Below are positions 20,255 to 31,604 of a DNA stretch of 64,000 nucleotides, one piece after another. The position numbers were made by a program, and so were the translations under genes. Every line of letters begins with the position of its first letter. Positions within the stretch are counted from its first letter, which is position 1. The notes under the pieces were generated by a model. The model did not search any database. It was given only the letters and a program-made list of their open reading frames with translations, and was not told the DNA's origin. This DNA comes from Isoetes taiwanensis (taxonomy: Eukaryota; Streptophyta; Lycopodiopsida; Isoetales; Isoetaceae): NCBI GenBank assembly GCA_021234155.1, contig JAJEKV010000014.1:8759563-8823562 (forward strand), read 5' to 3'.

Positions 20255-22420
20255 GTCACTGCAGATAATCTACGGCCACATACTTGGCTTGTGGATTCTG
20301 GGGCCACCAAGCATTTGGTAGGCCAATCGAATGATTTCCAAACTCTTCATTCATATGATAAAACAATGGTAAAAATGGCCAATGGAAATATTGCTAAATC
20401 TACTGCAAAAGGTGATGTATCTATTTCTATCAAACACTGTCTTTCTCTCAAAATTAAAGATGTCATTCTAGTGCCTGGATTACTTGTGGACTTACTTAGT
20501 GTAAGTGATTTTTTTTTGAAAGATGGGCTATTCATTGCTATTCTCGGATGGCTATGTTCACATTCTTCATAAAAATCCTTTGGATTTTGTTGATCTTCAA
20601 CTTTTGGGCCCTATAGCTAATGGTCATTTAAATGAGGAAGGCTTGGATATTTTGGATTCTACTTCACGACAAAAAGAAGTATCATGTGAATCATCACTTG
20701 CCGTTCTTTCTTTGTTCAATAATACGAGGAATCATTATGGCATGCAAGATTGGACATATTCATCTTCCATCTCTATTTTTAGCCTCAAAATTGAATATGG
20801 TTCAAGGCATGCCTACACTTATTACCAAGGACTTGAAATGTCTTTGCTGCGTAGTCTTGGAAAAAGTACAAGCATCTTATCCATCACAAAGCTGAGTTTG
20901 AGCCCAACAATCGTTGGAGCTGCTACATAGACATATGTCATCTCCCTCTCGAATCGGGTACGGTAGCGGGTATTTCCTTGTCGTAGTGGATGATTTTTAG
21001 TAGATATACATTGGTTTTCAATCAAATTCAAGTGTCAAGCTCTTGCTATCTTCAAAATCTTTAGACACCAAAATTGAAAATGAATTATCTACTACTATAA
21101 AAGCTATCCGGTGCGATAATGCGAAGGAATATATCTCTAATGAATTTCAAACCTATCTTGGTCAAAAGGGATCCATAGACAGTTGATTGTGCCTTATGTT
21201 CCTCTCAAAATGGAGTAGCGAGAACAAAAGAATAGAACCCTTATGAATTTGGCTCACAACATTCTCAAATATAAAGAGTTACCTCGAACTTTGGGGAGGC
21301 GGGTTCTAACTCTGGCTTATTATTTGTATATGAGGGCTCCCACCGAGGGACATCAACTTTAAGACACCTTTTGAGGCTGTATGGAATGAAGCTAGATGAG
21401 TCTAATCTAAGGGTTTTGGCTGCCTAAGATTTGCTAGTGTTCCTCTCAATTCTTTGCAAAAATAAGGCAGGTTATTTGTGAGGGCCATAAAAGTGATTTT
21501 GTTTGGATATCCTAGCAACATGAAGATGGCGATGCTTTGATCTTGTTACCAAGAGTGTGTTTTGCCTCTAGAAGCATGCACTTTCTTGAGGATGCAGTCT
21601 ACTCTAAGGAGTTTTATCATCTAACAACACTTGATTATGCCAAAGCTTAGTTCATTGTCGGGGAACAAGCTTGTAGCTATTTCATCAATTCATGCGGGGT
21701 CCCACAGTCACAGTTGGGGCAGGTGGGGGGGCGCAATTGCAGCGGCGAGACTATGTGCTGTTGCGATTCTGAGGTTATTGAAGATGAAAGCCATACTCTT
21801 ACGAGTTGCCACCTTTTGAGATAGTCAGGAATCATTTTTGACCTTAGCATTCCATTCCACGCTTCCACAACTTCTCAGAGCACCATATGTGCATGACTTG
21901 GCCTTATACGGTTCTAGATAAATATGCGCAATTCTGAGCCCTCGGTAGTCATTATCTCAGCTTGTCTAGTATCATCATTCTTGCAAAGGTTTTCCTTGAA
22001 AAAAACTTTCCCGGCGAGGTTTTTAATCCTAGTAGTAATGATTGTACTAGCCCCATTTATATGGGTCCCATGACCTATTGGTCTCTCGTGGGCGTTAAAA
22101 ATCTATTCTATTCTAGTCTATCATCAACACTTTTCATATTAACCATGACACTCAAGCTAGCCAACTGCGGGGTCTTCTCATATAGTTCATAATGGTGGCA
22201 TTTCCTCTCTTACATTGTATCTTCCATTGTTGCAAGCCCTTCATCATCCTGCTGCTACTCTAGTGTTGCAAGTTCTTCGGTACTCGACATTCCAAAGCAT
22301 TTGTTGCGACAAATGAAGCGGATGTGTGCGGATGCTTATGCGGACTATGAACCCCTTGAATATCACGAACCCATTTGCGGATGAAGATAGTGAAGGTATG
22401 AGTGCGATTCACATTCATTT
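20255..22420 (+). pseudogene. Copia protease and integrase (copy A)
   Basis: The protease is seen at 20291-20515 as MDSGATKHLVGQSNDF (DSG active site), ending in VILVPGLLVDLLSV. A GAG-pre-integrase segment follows near 20740. The integrase core is recognisable but broken: CYIDICHLPLES, then CDNAKEYISNEF near 21113 and NRTLMNLAHNIL near 21232, ending in a RVFGC-like segment. Compared with copy B, many CAG/CTG-containing spots carry small indels; for example, the invariant SDNA is CDNA here. From about 21480 to 22420 only scattered linker coding is visible. Confidence 0.75.
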
Positions 22421-22599
22421 GAGATGCCCATTCTGAACACTTGTGAGGATGCAATAGTTCTTGATCTTCCCTTGCTTAGAAGGTTTGCGAGAATTGCCGA
22501 GTTACAACCTATTGACTACTCAGAAGATGGCTCTTCTAAATTTACCTGTAACTATGCTCTTATGACCAAGGTCTTATCAGCTGAAGTTGATCCTGTTAA

Positions 22600-24130
22600 T
22601 CATGTTCAAGCAATGAAAGAACCACACTGGGTTGCAGAAATAAAAGATGAATTATCCATGTTACATAACCAAGATACATGGGAACTGGTTCCTAAACCAA
22701 CAGGAAAAAAATATAATTGGAGCTCAATGGGTATTCAAAACAAAGTACCATGCTGATGGTACTCTTTCTAAGCACAAAGCAAGGCTGTTGCAAAAGGGTT
22801 CAGCCAAAAAGAAGGGTTTGATTATCATGATGTGTTTGCTCCAATTGTTAAGTTAGACACACTTAAAGCAATGATAGATTTGGTAGCGCAAAAAGGCTGG
22901 CCTCTCTATCAAATGGATTTCAAATCCGCCTTTTTGAATGGGAATTTGAAAGAGGAACTTTACATGTTTCAACCACCAGGTTTTAAAGATAAAGAGCAGC
23001 CAACTTACGTGTGCAAATTGAAAAAGAGCATGTATGGCCTCAGACAAGCTCATTCTTTGGAATCGGAAAAATCAATGCATTTCTCTTCGTCTTGGATACG
23101 AGAGATCTAGAAGCGGACAGAGCCTTTATTTCATGTCCTTTGATTCTCAAGTTAGTGTGCTCTTTCTCTATCTTTGATGACATGATTATGACCCGAGGAA
23201 GATGCGATTCTATTATTTCTCATACTAAGAAAGCACTTATGGAAAACTTTGAGGTAACAGATTTGGGCCTAATGCATTATTGTTTGGGAATGGAAATTTG
23301 GCAAGGTGCTCAAAGCATTCACCTTATTCAGTAGAAGTACACCATTGAACTTCTTGAGAAGTTTCATATGGCAGATTGCAAAGTATCATCCACTCCGTTT
23401 GAAGTAGGTTGCACTATAACTCTAGACTCCAACCATCCGGATGTTGATGCCACTCTTTACAGACAGCTAATTAGGGCTTGGCTTTATCTTACCAACACTA
23501 GGCCAGATTTGATATATGCTGTTGCAGTCCTACTAGGTTTATGCATCATCCTAAAGTACCGCATTGGAAAGCAGCTAAACGAGTTTACCATTACCTCAAA
23601 GGTACTCAAAGTGAAGGAGTCCTATATATCAGAGTTGATCATCCTATTCTTATGTTGTTTTCAGATTCCGATATGGCATCTACAGATCTTGAGAAAAGAA
23701 AATGCATTACTGGATTCATTTCCTTTCTTGGAGGCAATCCTATTAGTGGGGATAGAAAAGCAAAAGACAAACAACATCCCGGTACTCTTGAGGCTAAACT
23801 CAAGGCCTTGGTTACAACAGTATAAGAGATGCATTGGTTGGTTCACTTATATGAAGATTTGGGCTGTCCACTCAAATCTGCAACCATTTATTGTGATAAC
23901 AGTGGAGTCATTGCTCACGCCAAAGACTACAAGATGCATCTGCTTATCAAGCATATGGCTATCAAACTATGGTTTGTCAAAGAGCAGTTCCAAAATGGAT
24001 ATCTCTCATTGTCTTACTGCTCTACCAAGCATCAAGTTGCCGATGGGTTTACAAAACCTCTTGGAGGACATCAATTCCGTCAGATGAAACAGCTCTTGCA
24101 TGTTCTGCCCCATGCTCATTCTCAGGGGGA
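22600..24130 (+). pseudogene. Copia reverse transcriptase and RNase H (copy A)
   Basis: RVT_2 sequence is clear: HWVAEIKDELSMLHNQDTW, GAQWVFKTKYH, DVFAPIVKLDTLKAMIDLV, YQMDFKSAFLNGNL and KLKKSMYGLRQA. The YxDD site is damaged (IFDDMIM at about 23172; LYADDMIM in copy B). VTDLGLMHYCLGMEI follows and is closed by a TAG. RNase H motifs include FSDSDMASTDLEKRKCITGF, IYCDNSGVIAHAKDY and KHQVADGFTKPLGGHQF, ending near 24110. An in-frame TAA precedes EMHWLVHLYEDLG in both copies. Confidence 0.82.
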
Positions 24131-24232
24131 TCATAGTGTTTTTTTTTTCTCTAAAGCTTCTCTCTCAGGAGGCCTTTTTGTTTGTTTTATGTTTTTGTTT
24201 TTTCAGTTCAGTCCTGCTAGTCATCGGGGGGG

Positions 24233-24421
24233 TGTTAACAAATGACACATGTCATGTGTCACTATTCATACCTAGGTGTTGCTGACATGGCTCTCCTATA
24301 AAGCCATAGTCACGCTTTATTATTGTTCATTTAGAGTTCACTCACTAGACTAGCTAGATCATCTATCTCATTCTATCCTTGCATGGTCTTCTTCATCCTA
24401 TACATATCCAGTCATATCTTA
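24233..24421 (+). repeat. Copia 3' LTR (copy A)
   Basis: The LTR begins TGTTAACAAATGACAC after a GGGGGGG tract and ends CATATCTTA. It is about 18 bp shorter than the 5' LTR because one segment near the start (GATGACTAGGCATGCCAC) is missing. The two LTRs also differ at several substitutions, so this insertion is not very recent. Confidence 0.85.
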
Positions 24422-24800
24422 CTGTCCATGCATAGAGACAAGCTTTGGAAGATATATCCCCACCTTATGCATTGTCTAGCCCAGTGACTTGTTTATCGTC
24501 ATGGCAAATGCCGGCTGCAAGAGGAATTGAACCTTTTCAAACTGAAATGGCAAACTTGAGTCGATAGGTACAATTAGAATGCATGATAGGAGCACAATGT
24601 CACCCACATGGATTCCAGTTACTATCTCCGCCTCAGTGACACGTCTTCCTAGCTTTCGTATAATCAATCACGTTCCATTGCACAGGCCCTTCTTGAATGA
24701 CGTAGACCTCAACAACATGACAATGATTCTCACCTTCAGATTTAGCTTGTGGGGCAGTATACCACTCTTCGTAAATGTTCGATAGCAAACAAACTTTAAA
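24422..24800 (-). pseudogene. Helitron (PIF1-type) helicase C-terminal domain (copy A, proximal piece)
   Basis: Minus-strand translation gives ILPHKLNLKVRIIVMLLR, KKGLCNGT, a stop, LIIRKLGRRVTEAEIVTGIH, SSLPFQFEKVQFLLQPAFAM, TINKS, and, after a stop, KVGIYLPKLVSMHGQ at the copia junction. The motifs NLKVG-x-MLLRN, GLCNGTRL, GxRVxEAxIxTG, QFP-x4-AFAMTINKSQGQ and VGIYLP-x5-HGQ are diagnostic of Helitron replicase-helicases. Only about 130 residues remain, with stops, so it is a relic. The N-terminal Rep domain is not visible in this window. Confidence 0.82.
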
Positions 24801-24880
24801 GAACTTAGTACTTCAAGTTACATTGAATATTGTAAACTTTTCCTACAAGTTTTTAGCAATTTGGACCTCTTCATTTGCAG

Positions 24881-25038
24881 TTTTTTATTAAGTTGAATAT
24901 TATTGTGGGTTGCATTCTAGAACTATTAAAAGACAACGTGCCAAAAATAAACATTTGGAAAGGGCTACGTCATCTCATTCTCAAAGGAGATTAGAAAAAA
25001 AAAAATCAACAGTTGAGATTCACAAGGGAAAAAACCAG
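24881..25038 (+). other. Candidate exon, Lys/Arg-rich (copy A)
   Basis: About 158 bp is flanked by TTTGCAG and by CAG|GTAAGT, consensus splice signals. Within it a frame from 24910 reads MHSRTIKRQRAKNKHLERAT and continues basic. The block is identical in copy B (44429-44586). Because it lies beside a Helitron helicase it may be a captured gene piece. No function is recognisable. Confidence 0.3.
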
Positions 25039-25117
25039 GTAAGTGGGACTCCTTATATACATTCGTTGTCAGACAAATTGATACATGTTCGCTGCCAGAC
25101 GAATTTCATGTTGTAAG

Positions 25118-25976
25118 TGAGTAGACAATAGGAAGACATGGGCCGAGGAGGATATGAAACGAGGCGGTTGGGAAAGAAATTTGGGGCCGGGCTTGCCCGC
25201 GATAAATTTCTTGTAGGAATAAGTGTGTGGATGGATAATAGTTTGCAAATTGAGAATGTTAATAAGACATTGACCAAATCCATGATCTGCGCACTAGGCT
25301 TGTAAGTATGATAATATTCTAGATCAATTGTTTAGCTAACATGTGAGGTTTTAACGTTAATGCTTCAAATTCTTTGCGAATTTATCGAGACATCACTTGA
25401 ATGCGTTAATGCTTTCAAGTTCTTGCACAAGTTTTATGAGTTTGTGGGGCATATCTTGGATTGATCTGATTGGCATCTTTAATATATATGGAGGTGCATT
25501 CGGCATTGAGAGAATGGACAATTGTCATTAACCTTCATATATTTGCGAAGTCTATATTTGTGTGCATTTGCTATTTCTAAAGCATTCTTGATGGCGTCGT
25601 GCAACAAACTTCGAGCTTTGGCACTATAATCGAGTTGAGGATGGTATCATCGGGAATACTTGACATCAAAATAATAATCGGTTGTCGGCTTTGTGGCCGG
25701 CAATAGTCTTTCACTTCTTATGTTTTCTTCTTAGGGGCTTTTGGGATCTCCATACTTTAGGGCTTTCTTGACAAATCCGAGTGAGTTTTAGCGAATAGGC
25801 ATTTGGTTAGCCCTTCCTTGATGTTGAAAGCAACCCGTACGTAACCATTGTGCATGCGTAAGTCGATATATCCTTTTCTCCTCTTTCATTTTAGGTTTGT
25901 TTACGAATTTATGGGCAATGTAGAGTCTCGATGCTTTTGAATGAACTTAACACTAGAGTTGTAAGTTGAACATAGC
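25118..25976. other. No recognisable gene (copy A)
   Basis: AT-rich sequence with no supported coding region or repeat. Short repeated phrases (GTTAATGCTTTCAAGTT-like) occur near 25360 and 25400. The duplicate segment is 44665-45527. Confidence 0.5.
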
Positions 25977-26016
25977 GATTCTATATATCACTATGTTTAA
26001 AGTGATATATAGAATC
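25977..26016. repeat. Perfect 16-bp inverted repeat (hairpin, copy A)
   Basis: GATTCTATATATCACT is followed, after an 8-nt loop, by its exact complement AGTGATATATAGAATC. It lies just left of the 485-bp tandem unit. Copy B (45528-45566) keeps a 15-bp stem. Confidence 0.85.
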
Positions 26017-26019
26017 ATG

Positions 26020-28990
26020 ATAAAAACAAGTTTTGGCGATGTGCCATAACACGTGGATAAATGGATTGGCCACATGATTAACTTTCTTAACTTTTTAAGA
26101 GGTCCTCCATTTAAGCGGAGGCGGAGTTTGAATCTTTCATTCGAGGCGCGAGAATAAGAAAAATCCGGTTTATGTACTATGTAATTTCCGCAGAGTGGGA
26201 CAGTATGCGCCCGGGTAAAACTTCAAGGCCGCCTTGAAGCCTGTGGGAGTCTAATCTTATCTAACCCGATAACTTAGGGGACATAATAAATCCTTTGGTT
26301 CGGATTATTATCGTGACATTCCACATAGAAATTGTTGGCTCGGGTTATAGGCGCAATTTCTTGCGAAACTCTGGCAAAGTTTGTTCTTTGGATTCAATGG
26401 TGAGTAAGGATTCTTTCGAGCTATTGCTCCAAAAAAAATAGAAGCGAGCTATAACAATCAAAAATATATTTACCGTAGATGGGAATCGTTTACATCCAAC
26501 AACGTAAAATAAGTTTGGCGATGCTGACATAACATGTGTATAAATGGATTGCCACATGATTACAACTCTCTTATTTTTTTTTTAAGAGATCCTCCATTTT
26601 AAGTCGGAGGCCGGTTCCGGATCTTCTACGCGAGTCATGATGCTGCATAGGTGACCGCAATTTCGGTGGTGTGCGGGGTGAACCCTCTTTTTTTTTTTTC
26701 TCCTTAGCGGAGGGTGCGTCGGGGGTGCCCTTTGGCACCATTTTGTTCGATTGTGGTGGGAGCCTTGTGTCTCGGTGTTTTTTTGGCTGCGTGGAGGAGG
26801 GGTGGTGGATGGGCCGGATGCGGGATGGTGGTCGTGATTATTAACCGGTTTTGATGACACTTTTCTCTTCTTGGTGGCGGGAAAGGAATTTGCGAGGAAT
26901 GTGAAGGGTTTTCTTTGGATACTTTCTCCTTGGCCTCGGGCATTCTTACGAATTGGGGCAAATGCTCCGCATTATGGGCGATTGACTCGCCCTCCCCTTG
27001 TTTGGCTCTATTCCTTGGAAGGTGCTTCCGGGTAATGTGTGTACTAAGGCTGTTGGGTATTCCTTTGGAGGGATGTTTCCATGGGGAGGGTGTGGGATGA
27101 GATTTTCGCGGGGTTGAGAAACACCTCAATTGGTTGGAAGGGTAGCAAGTTGTCCATGGCGGGTAGGATCACTATTACCAGGTCGATTTTTGTAGCACTC
27201 ATGTGTATCGACATCTGCGATGTTAGCTCGAGGTAAGATCACGAGGCTTTGGATAAGATGGATTGAAATTTTTGTGTGCGGGGATGATGAAGGGTTTGTT
27301 AAAGTGGCTTGGTGGAAGTGTCTCAGCCCGGGAAGGATGGGGGCTTGGCCATTGCGGATTTGGCCTTTGCATAGTAAGGTGTTGGTCTCTAAGTTTATTT
27401 GGAGCATTACTGCGGGATGGAGCATCTTCTCACAGTGCTGGCACTATTGTGGCAATCTCTTCGCCATTGTGTGGCATTTGGAAAGTGGAAATGCATTGCA
27501 TGTAGAGTTGCCACAGGCTTTGTTGTATGGTCTCGGCCTTTCCCCATGCATCCCCTTTTCTCCACCTTCTGGGGGTGTTGCGGGCTTGGGATGCGTGTGC
27601 GTGTGCTCTTCCGGCTAGATTATGCCTCGGTTTATCACCACTCTTCTCCTTTCTTGTGGGTTCCTCTACCCCTAGCGTACTTGCCCTTAAACGCCCTTGC
27701 ATGCATGCTGGGGCCTTGTGAGGCCGTTGGAGGCGGACTCTTTGTGCTCACCTTGGAGGATTGGTATTGGGATGGTCGGCTAGCCGTGGGAGTTCTTTCG
27801 AGGCTCGCTTTTACTTTGAGGGCGATGGCCAGGAGACTGTCACAGGAACAAGTGGCGGGGAGTATTACTACACATACCTATAGTCCCTGGGGTGATGTGG
27901 TGGTGCGGGTTTGGAAGGTTCATCCAGATGTTGTATCTTCTTGTTTTGTGCGGTCTTGTTAGGGTGTTGGCTATTCATGACACTCTGCCCCCGGGCAAGT
28001 GGTCTGCGACTTAGGGTTCTCGATATTTCGGTTTGGGCGTGGACATGGAGCTCACTTCCCCCCCCGAAGGTTCGGATTATACTGTGGCGGTGGTGCCATT
28101 GTGTCGGGGTGAATGTCCTTGTGAGTCGGTTTAGGTAGGGTGTGAGCCCTCTTTGCCCTTGTTGTGGCCTTCATTGAGGCGTGGGCATTATGCGGTTTTA
28201 TGCCCTCACTTGCGGGTTGCACGGGATTGGGTCGGGGCTGTTTTGGTGAATTGAATAGCCAACAATTCTTTGCTTCATGTATATCACGGTGCTTGGCTTC
28301 AAATGCGGCTGACAAGCCTTGCATAAATGTCGTGTGGCTTGGTTGGTGTGTGGTTGATTTAGGCGGCGGTGGTTGTGGATCTTCGGGGGATTGGCTGACT
28401 GCGACCTCTCGATTCCTCGACTTCGGTACAAGCTATTTCAAAGCTTTTTGGTGTTCAGGGATTAGTAGGGGGAAGTTTTTCCATTTGGCCGGGACTTCTT
28501 GGGTGTGGTAGATGGTGATGGCGGTTTATCTGATAGAGTTAAGTTGTTGTGGGTGTCGGTATCCTTTGTCTCTTTGGGGGAGTTCTCTTTCCTCCTCACT
28601 TGCTTTTGTAACATTACCATTCTTTTAATATATTCTTGACCACAGTTCTTCAAAAAAAAAATAAGAAAAATCGGTTTATATCTTGCATAATTCTTAGGTA
28701 GAGCAAACATTTTATTATGCCGTATTCTTTGAGGGCATGAAGCCCTATGGGGTTTTAATCTTACCTAATGGGTGACTTATGGACGTTTGGATTCAGATTA
28801 TGATACGTGACATTTCAAATAGAAATTGTTGGCTCGGGCTATGGTATGTTGGGTTTCTTCTTGGACCCTAGTAGAGTTTCTTCTTTGGATTAGGTGGTGG
28901 GTAAGATTTCTTTCGAGCTATGGCTCAAAAAATAAAGAGAGCTATAGCAATAAAAACATGATTGATCCGGTAAAAATAAAAATTCTTTTA
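26020..28990. repeat. ~485-bp tandem unit, second copy split by a LINE (copy A)
   Basis: Unit 1 covers about 26020-26505. Unit 2 starts at about 26506, is interrupted at 26631, and resumes at 28662 (TAAGAAAAATC) to about 28990. Both units contain the landmarks GGATTGGCCACATGATT, TCCTCCATTT, a hairpin around GCCTTGAAGCC, GAAATTGTTGGCTC and TTTCTTTCGAGCTAT. The clearer version is copy B at 45562-48590. Confidence 0.7.
26632..28661 (+). mobile_element. 5'-truncated LINE with RT and zf-RVT remnants (copy A)
   Basis: The element ends in a poly(A) at about 28652-28661. Copy A is badly frameshifted. Recognisable pieces include the segments around 26700-26740 equivalent to VRQGCPLAPF, 27040-27080 (LGIPF-like), and the zf-RVT and W-rich tail region (28140-28340). 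Read with copy B, the element is a plant L1-type LINE lacking ORF1, the endonuclease and the RT N-terminus. Long open frames at 27220-27962 are out of frame with the LINE protein. Confidence 0.75.
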
Positions 28991-29669
28991 TGTAGAAGCG
29001 GAGGAACTCCTGCTTTGCTCATAAGCAAGCCAGGAGGATAGCGATGGCGGTGCCGCTCTAGTGGTATGTGTGATATAATCTAGGCTAAGGCGGTTCCATT
29101 GAGTCATCACCTTTTTTTCTATTCTAACTTCCATGCTTATTTTAGGACTCATGATTCCCTCTGACTCGTGGTCTTCTTAGAACACTAATATGCTTATGTG
29201 GCGGATCTTAGAAGGTGGTATGAAACTCAGGGGGATCTTGCGGGAGTTAAATCGATGATTTTGGGTGCCACATCCCGAAATTCTTGGGTATGTAGTGGAA
29301 TGCGAGAAATAAGGATTTCTTCTTTAAGTGGAGCTCTGGGTTGATCCACCTCGATCTTCCACAGGAGTGGAATCTGGGCCTAAATTTGACTATATCAGCG
29401 TTTATTATGTCATTTTAGCTCTTTTCTCTCATATACTATTTAGATACACCCACAAAGTCCCAGTCAGCATATCCTTGTAAATCTAATGGGCAGATGATGC
29501 TGAGTTGACATCTTTAAGCGTTTGAGATTGTGTTTGTGCATCAACGGCTCGCGTTGTTTTGCTTTGGGATCGTGCCAACATCCAACGGACAGAAACGTCG
29601 ACAACTTACGAAAGGTATATATTTGGTCCGTTTTCATTTGAGAGAGAGAGTTCACAGAGACGCGAAGAA

Positions 29670-30734
29670 ATGGAGAACAGAGATGCAAAGGCAGAAGAAG
29701 ATGTTCTCAACTACACTTATTCGGCTTCATATCTAATCTTTTGGAGCGCTATGATCTGAGTGAAGGAGATAGGCAATGGCGCCCAAGCTACAGTTTTCCT
29801 TTGCAGGAGGAGTAAAGGGGTAAGAAACAGTTTGCTTGCAAAACCATCTCAATTGAGAAGGCCAGATACACAACGCCAGCAGAGGAGATAGAGATTATGC
29901 AGAAATTGGGCAGCCCTGGCATAATACTCTTACACAGAAGTGATCATAGATGATGGTTACTGGCACCTGATCATGGAATTATGTGAATGTAGTTTGGTTG
30001 ACCTAATTATGAACAGGGCAGGTTATGCGAGAAAAGCGGCCTTCTTATTCGAAACCTTTCACTAGCTATACAAGATCTACATCAAAATGGTATTATCCAC
30101 CGGGACCTGAAGCCAGATAACATTCTTGTGGTCTCAACAGCAAAACCTTACGATGTTAGGGTTTCGGATTTTGACATCTCGGCTTGTTTTACATGTTCTC
30201 CTCCCAATTTTACATCCTAAGTTGGAACCGATGGCTACTTTGCTCCTGAGGTTCTGCAGGGATATTATTCCACAGAGATAGACATATGGGGTTTGGGTTT
30301 GATATTATATCAGTCACTTACTGGCCTCAATCACTTCCCAAACTTAGAGACTGGTGAGATTGGAGAAAAACTGCTTAATGGTGAGGATTTGGCTGTATCA
30401 GAGTTAGAATGGCCCGCTGGAATGGTATCAGAAGAAGCAAGGAGTCTTGTTTTGGCGATGTTGCGGCCTGATCCCGAGGAAAGAATAAGTTTGCAGCAAA
30501 TATTATCACACCCTTGGATTGCCAAATACTCAGTTGCATGCGAAAGGAGAAGGATAAGGAGGACAAAGATTAAGATACCATGCGACATGATGCATGAACA
30601 GGCAGCAGCTGAAGCTTAAATCACAGAGGCCATGCTATGAAGATGGTACATGTATGCTTCCTTCCAAACTCATCAAACTTCAAGGGACTAGTGGATCACT
30701 GCAAGCATTGAAGCCATGTGCAACTGCTCGCTAA
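29670..30734 (+). pseudogene. Serine/threonine protein kinase pseudogene (copy A)
   Basis: This is the same gene as 49278-50348 but with additional single-base indels. The ATG (MENRDAKAEEDVLNYTY) loses frame at 29730-29760, again near 29810-29830 and 29995-30030. The HRD region (IIHRDLKPDNILVV) and the substituted DFG (VSDFDIS) are present, followed by the same TAA (30218-30220) as copy B, then GYFAPEVLQGYY. The shared TAA shows the gene was already broken before the tandem duplication. The frameshifts unique to copy A came later or are sequence errors. Confidence 0.8.
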
Positions 30735-31604
30735 TTGCTGATGAAGAATGGAAAAAAGCCCACACACAAGGGTATTGTCAGGTGGATCACTGCGAGGAAT
30801 GGAACCATGTGCAATTGCTTGCTAAAATTGCTGATGGGAATGAAAGTTACCAATTGTATATAAAATGTATTTACCAAGTCTGTAACATCTTGGATTGCCA
30901 AATACTCAGTTGCATGTTAAAAGAATGAGGATAAGGAGGACAAGATTAAGATACCACAGGGGACATGATGCATGAACAGGCAGCTTGAAAGCTTAAATCA
31001 CAAGAGACCATATCACAAGAGGCCATGCTATGAGAATGGGTACATGTATGCTTCCTTCTAAACTCATCAAATTCAAGGGACTAGTGGATCACTGCAAGCA
31101 TTGCCGCCATGTGCAACTGCTTGCTAATTGCTGATGAAGAATGGTAAAAAGCCTGCACACAAGGGTATTGTCAGGTGGATCGCTACCAATGGAACCATGT
31201 GCAATTGCTTGATAAAATTACTGATGAAAGAAATGAAAGTTACCAATTGTACATAAAATGTATTTACCAGTTATGTAACACCTTTGGATTGCCAAATACT
31301 CAGTTGCATGTGAAAGGAGGAGGATAAGGAGTTTAAAGATTAAGATACCACGGGACATGATGTATGAACAAGCAGCAACTGAGAGGCCATGCTATGAAGA
31401 TGGTACATGTATGCTTCCTTCTAAACTCATCAAATTCAAAGGGATTAGTGGTGCAAGCATTGAAGCCCGTGCAATTGCTGATGAAGAAAGCAAAAAGCCC
31501 ACACACAAGGGTATTGGCAGGTGGATGGTTGGAGCAGTATGAAGCCATGCCAATTGCTTGCTAAAATTACTGATGAACTGAAGGGCAATGAAATGGAAGT
31601 TGCC
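30514..31604 (+). repeat. Three tandem repeats of the kinase 3' end (copy A)
   Basis: Units begin with TTGGATTGCCAAATACTCAG at 30514, 30890 and 31284 (periods 376 and 394 bp). Each repeats the coding sequence for the C-terminal tail, including MMHEQAA, CYE(D/N)GTCMLPSKLIK and the following trailer. The third is cut at 31604 by the duplication breakpoint. Confidence 0.85.

Larger units (their letters stand above)
18800..24421 (+). mobile_element. Ty1/copia retrotransposon inserted in the Helitron helicase (copy A)
   Basis: The element is about 5.6 kb with short LTRs of about 207 and 189 bp (18800-19006 and 24233-24421). A tRNA-Met primer site TGGTATCAGAGC starts at 19007, and a G-run purine tract precedes the 3' LTR. 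The domain order gag, protease, integrase, RT, RNase H is copia order. The helicase reading frame resumes on either side. I could not find a clean 5-bp target duplication; the flanks differ slightly between copies A and B. Confidence 0.88.
11845..31604 (+). repeat. 19.8-kb tandem segmental duplication, unit A
   Basis: Unit A runs from the gypsy integrase to the last kinase tail repeat. Every landmark in it recurs about 19.6 kb to the right in the same order and orientation: 3' LTR, DDE transposase, LINE, Helitron/copia nest, LINE, kinase. The junction to unit B at about 31604/31605 joins kinase tail (GGAAGTTGCC) to gypsy integrase (ATAAGGACAAATTGTGT). Confidence 0.9.

Noticed and set aside
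27220..27962. Overlapping plus-strand open frames of 80-187 codons
   Set aside because: They lie inside the LINE and are out of frame with its reverse transcriptase/zf-RVT protein. They are not conserved in copy B except where the frames coincide.
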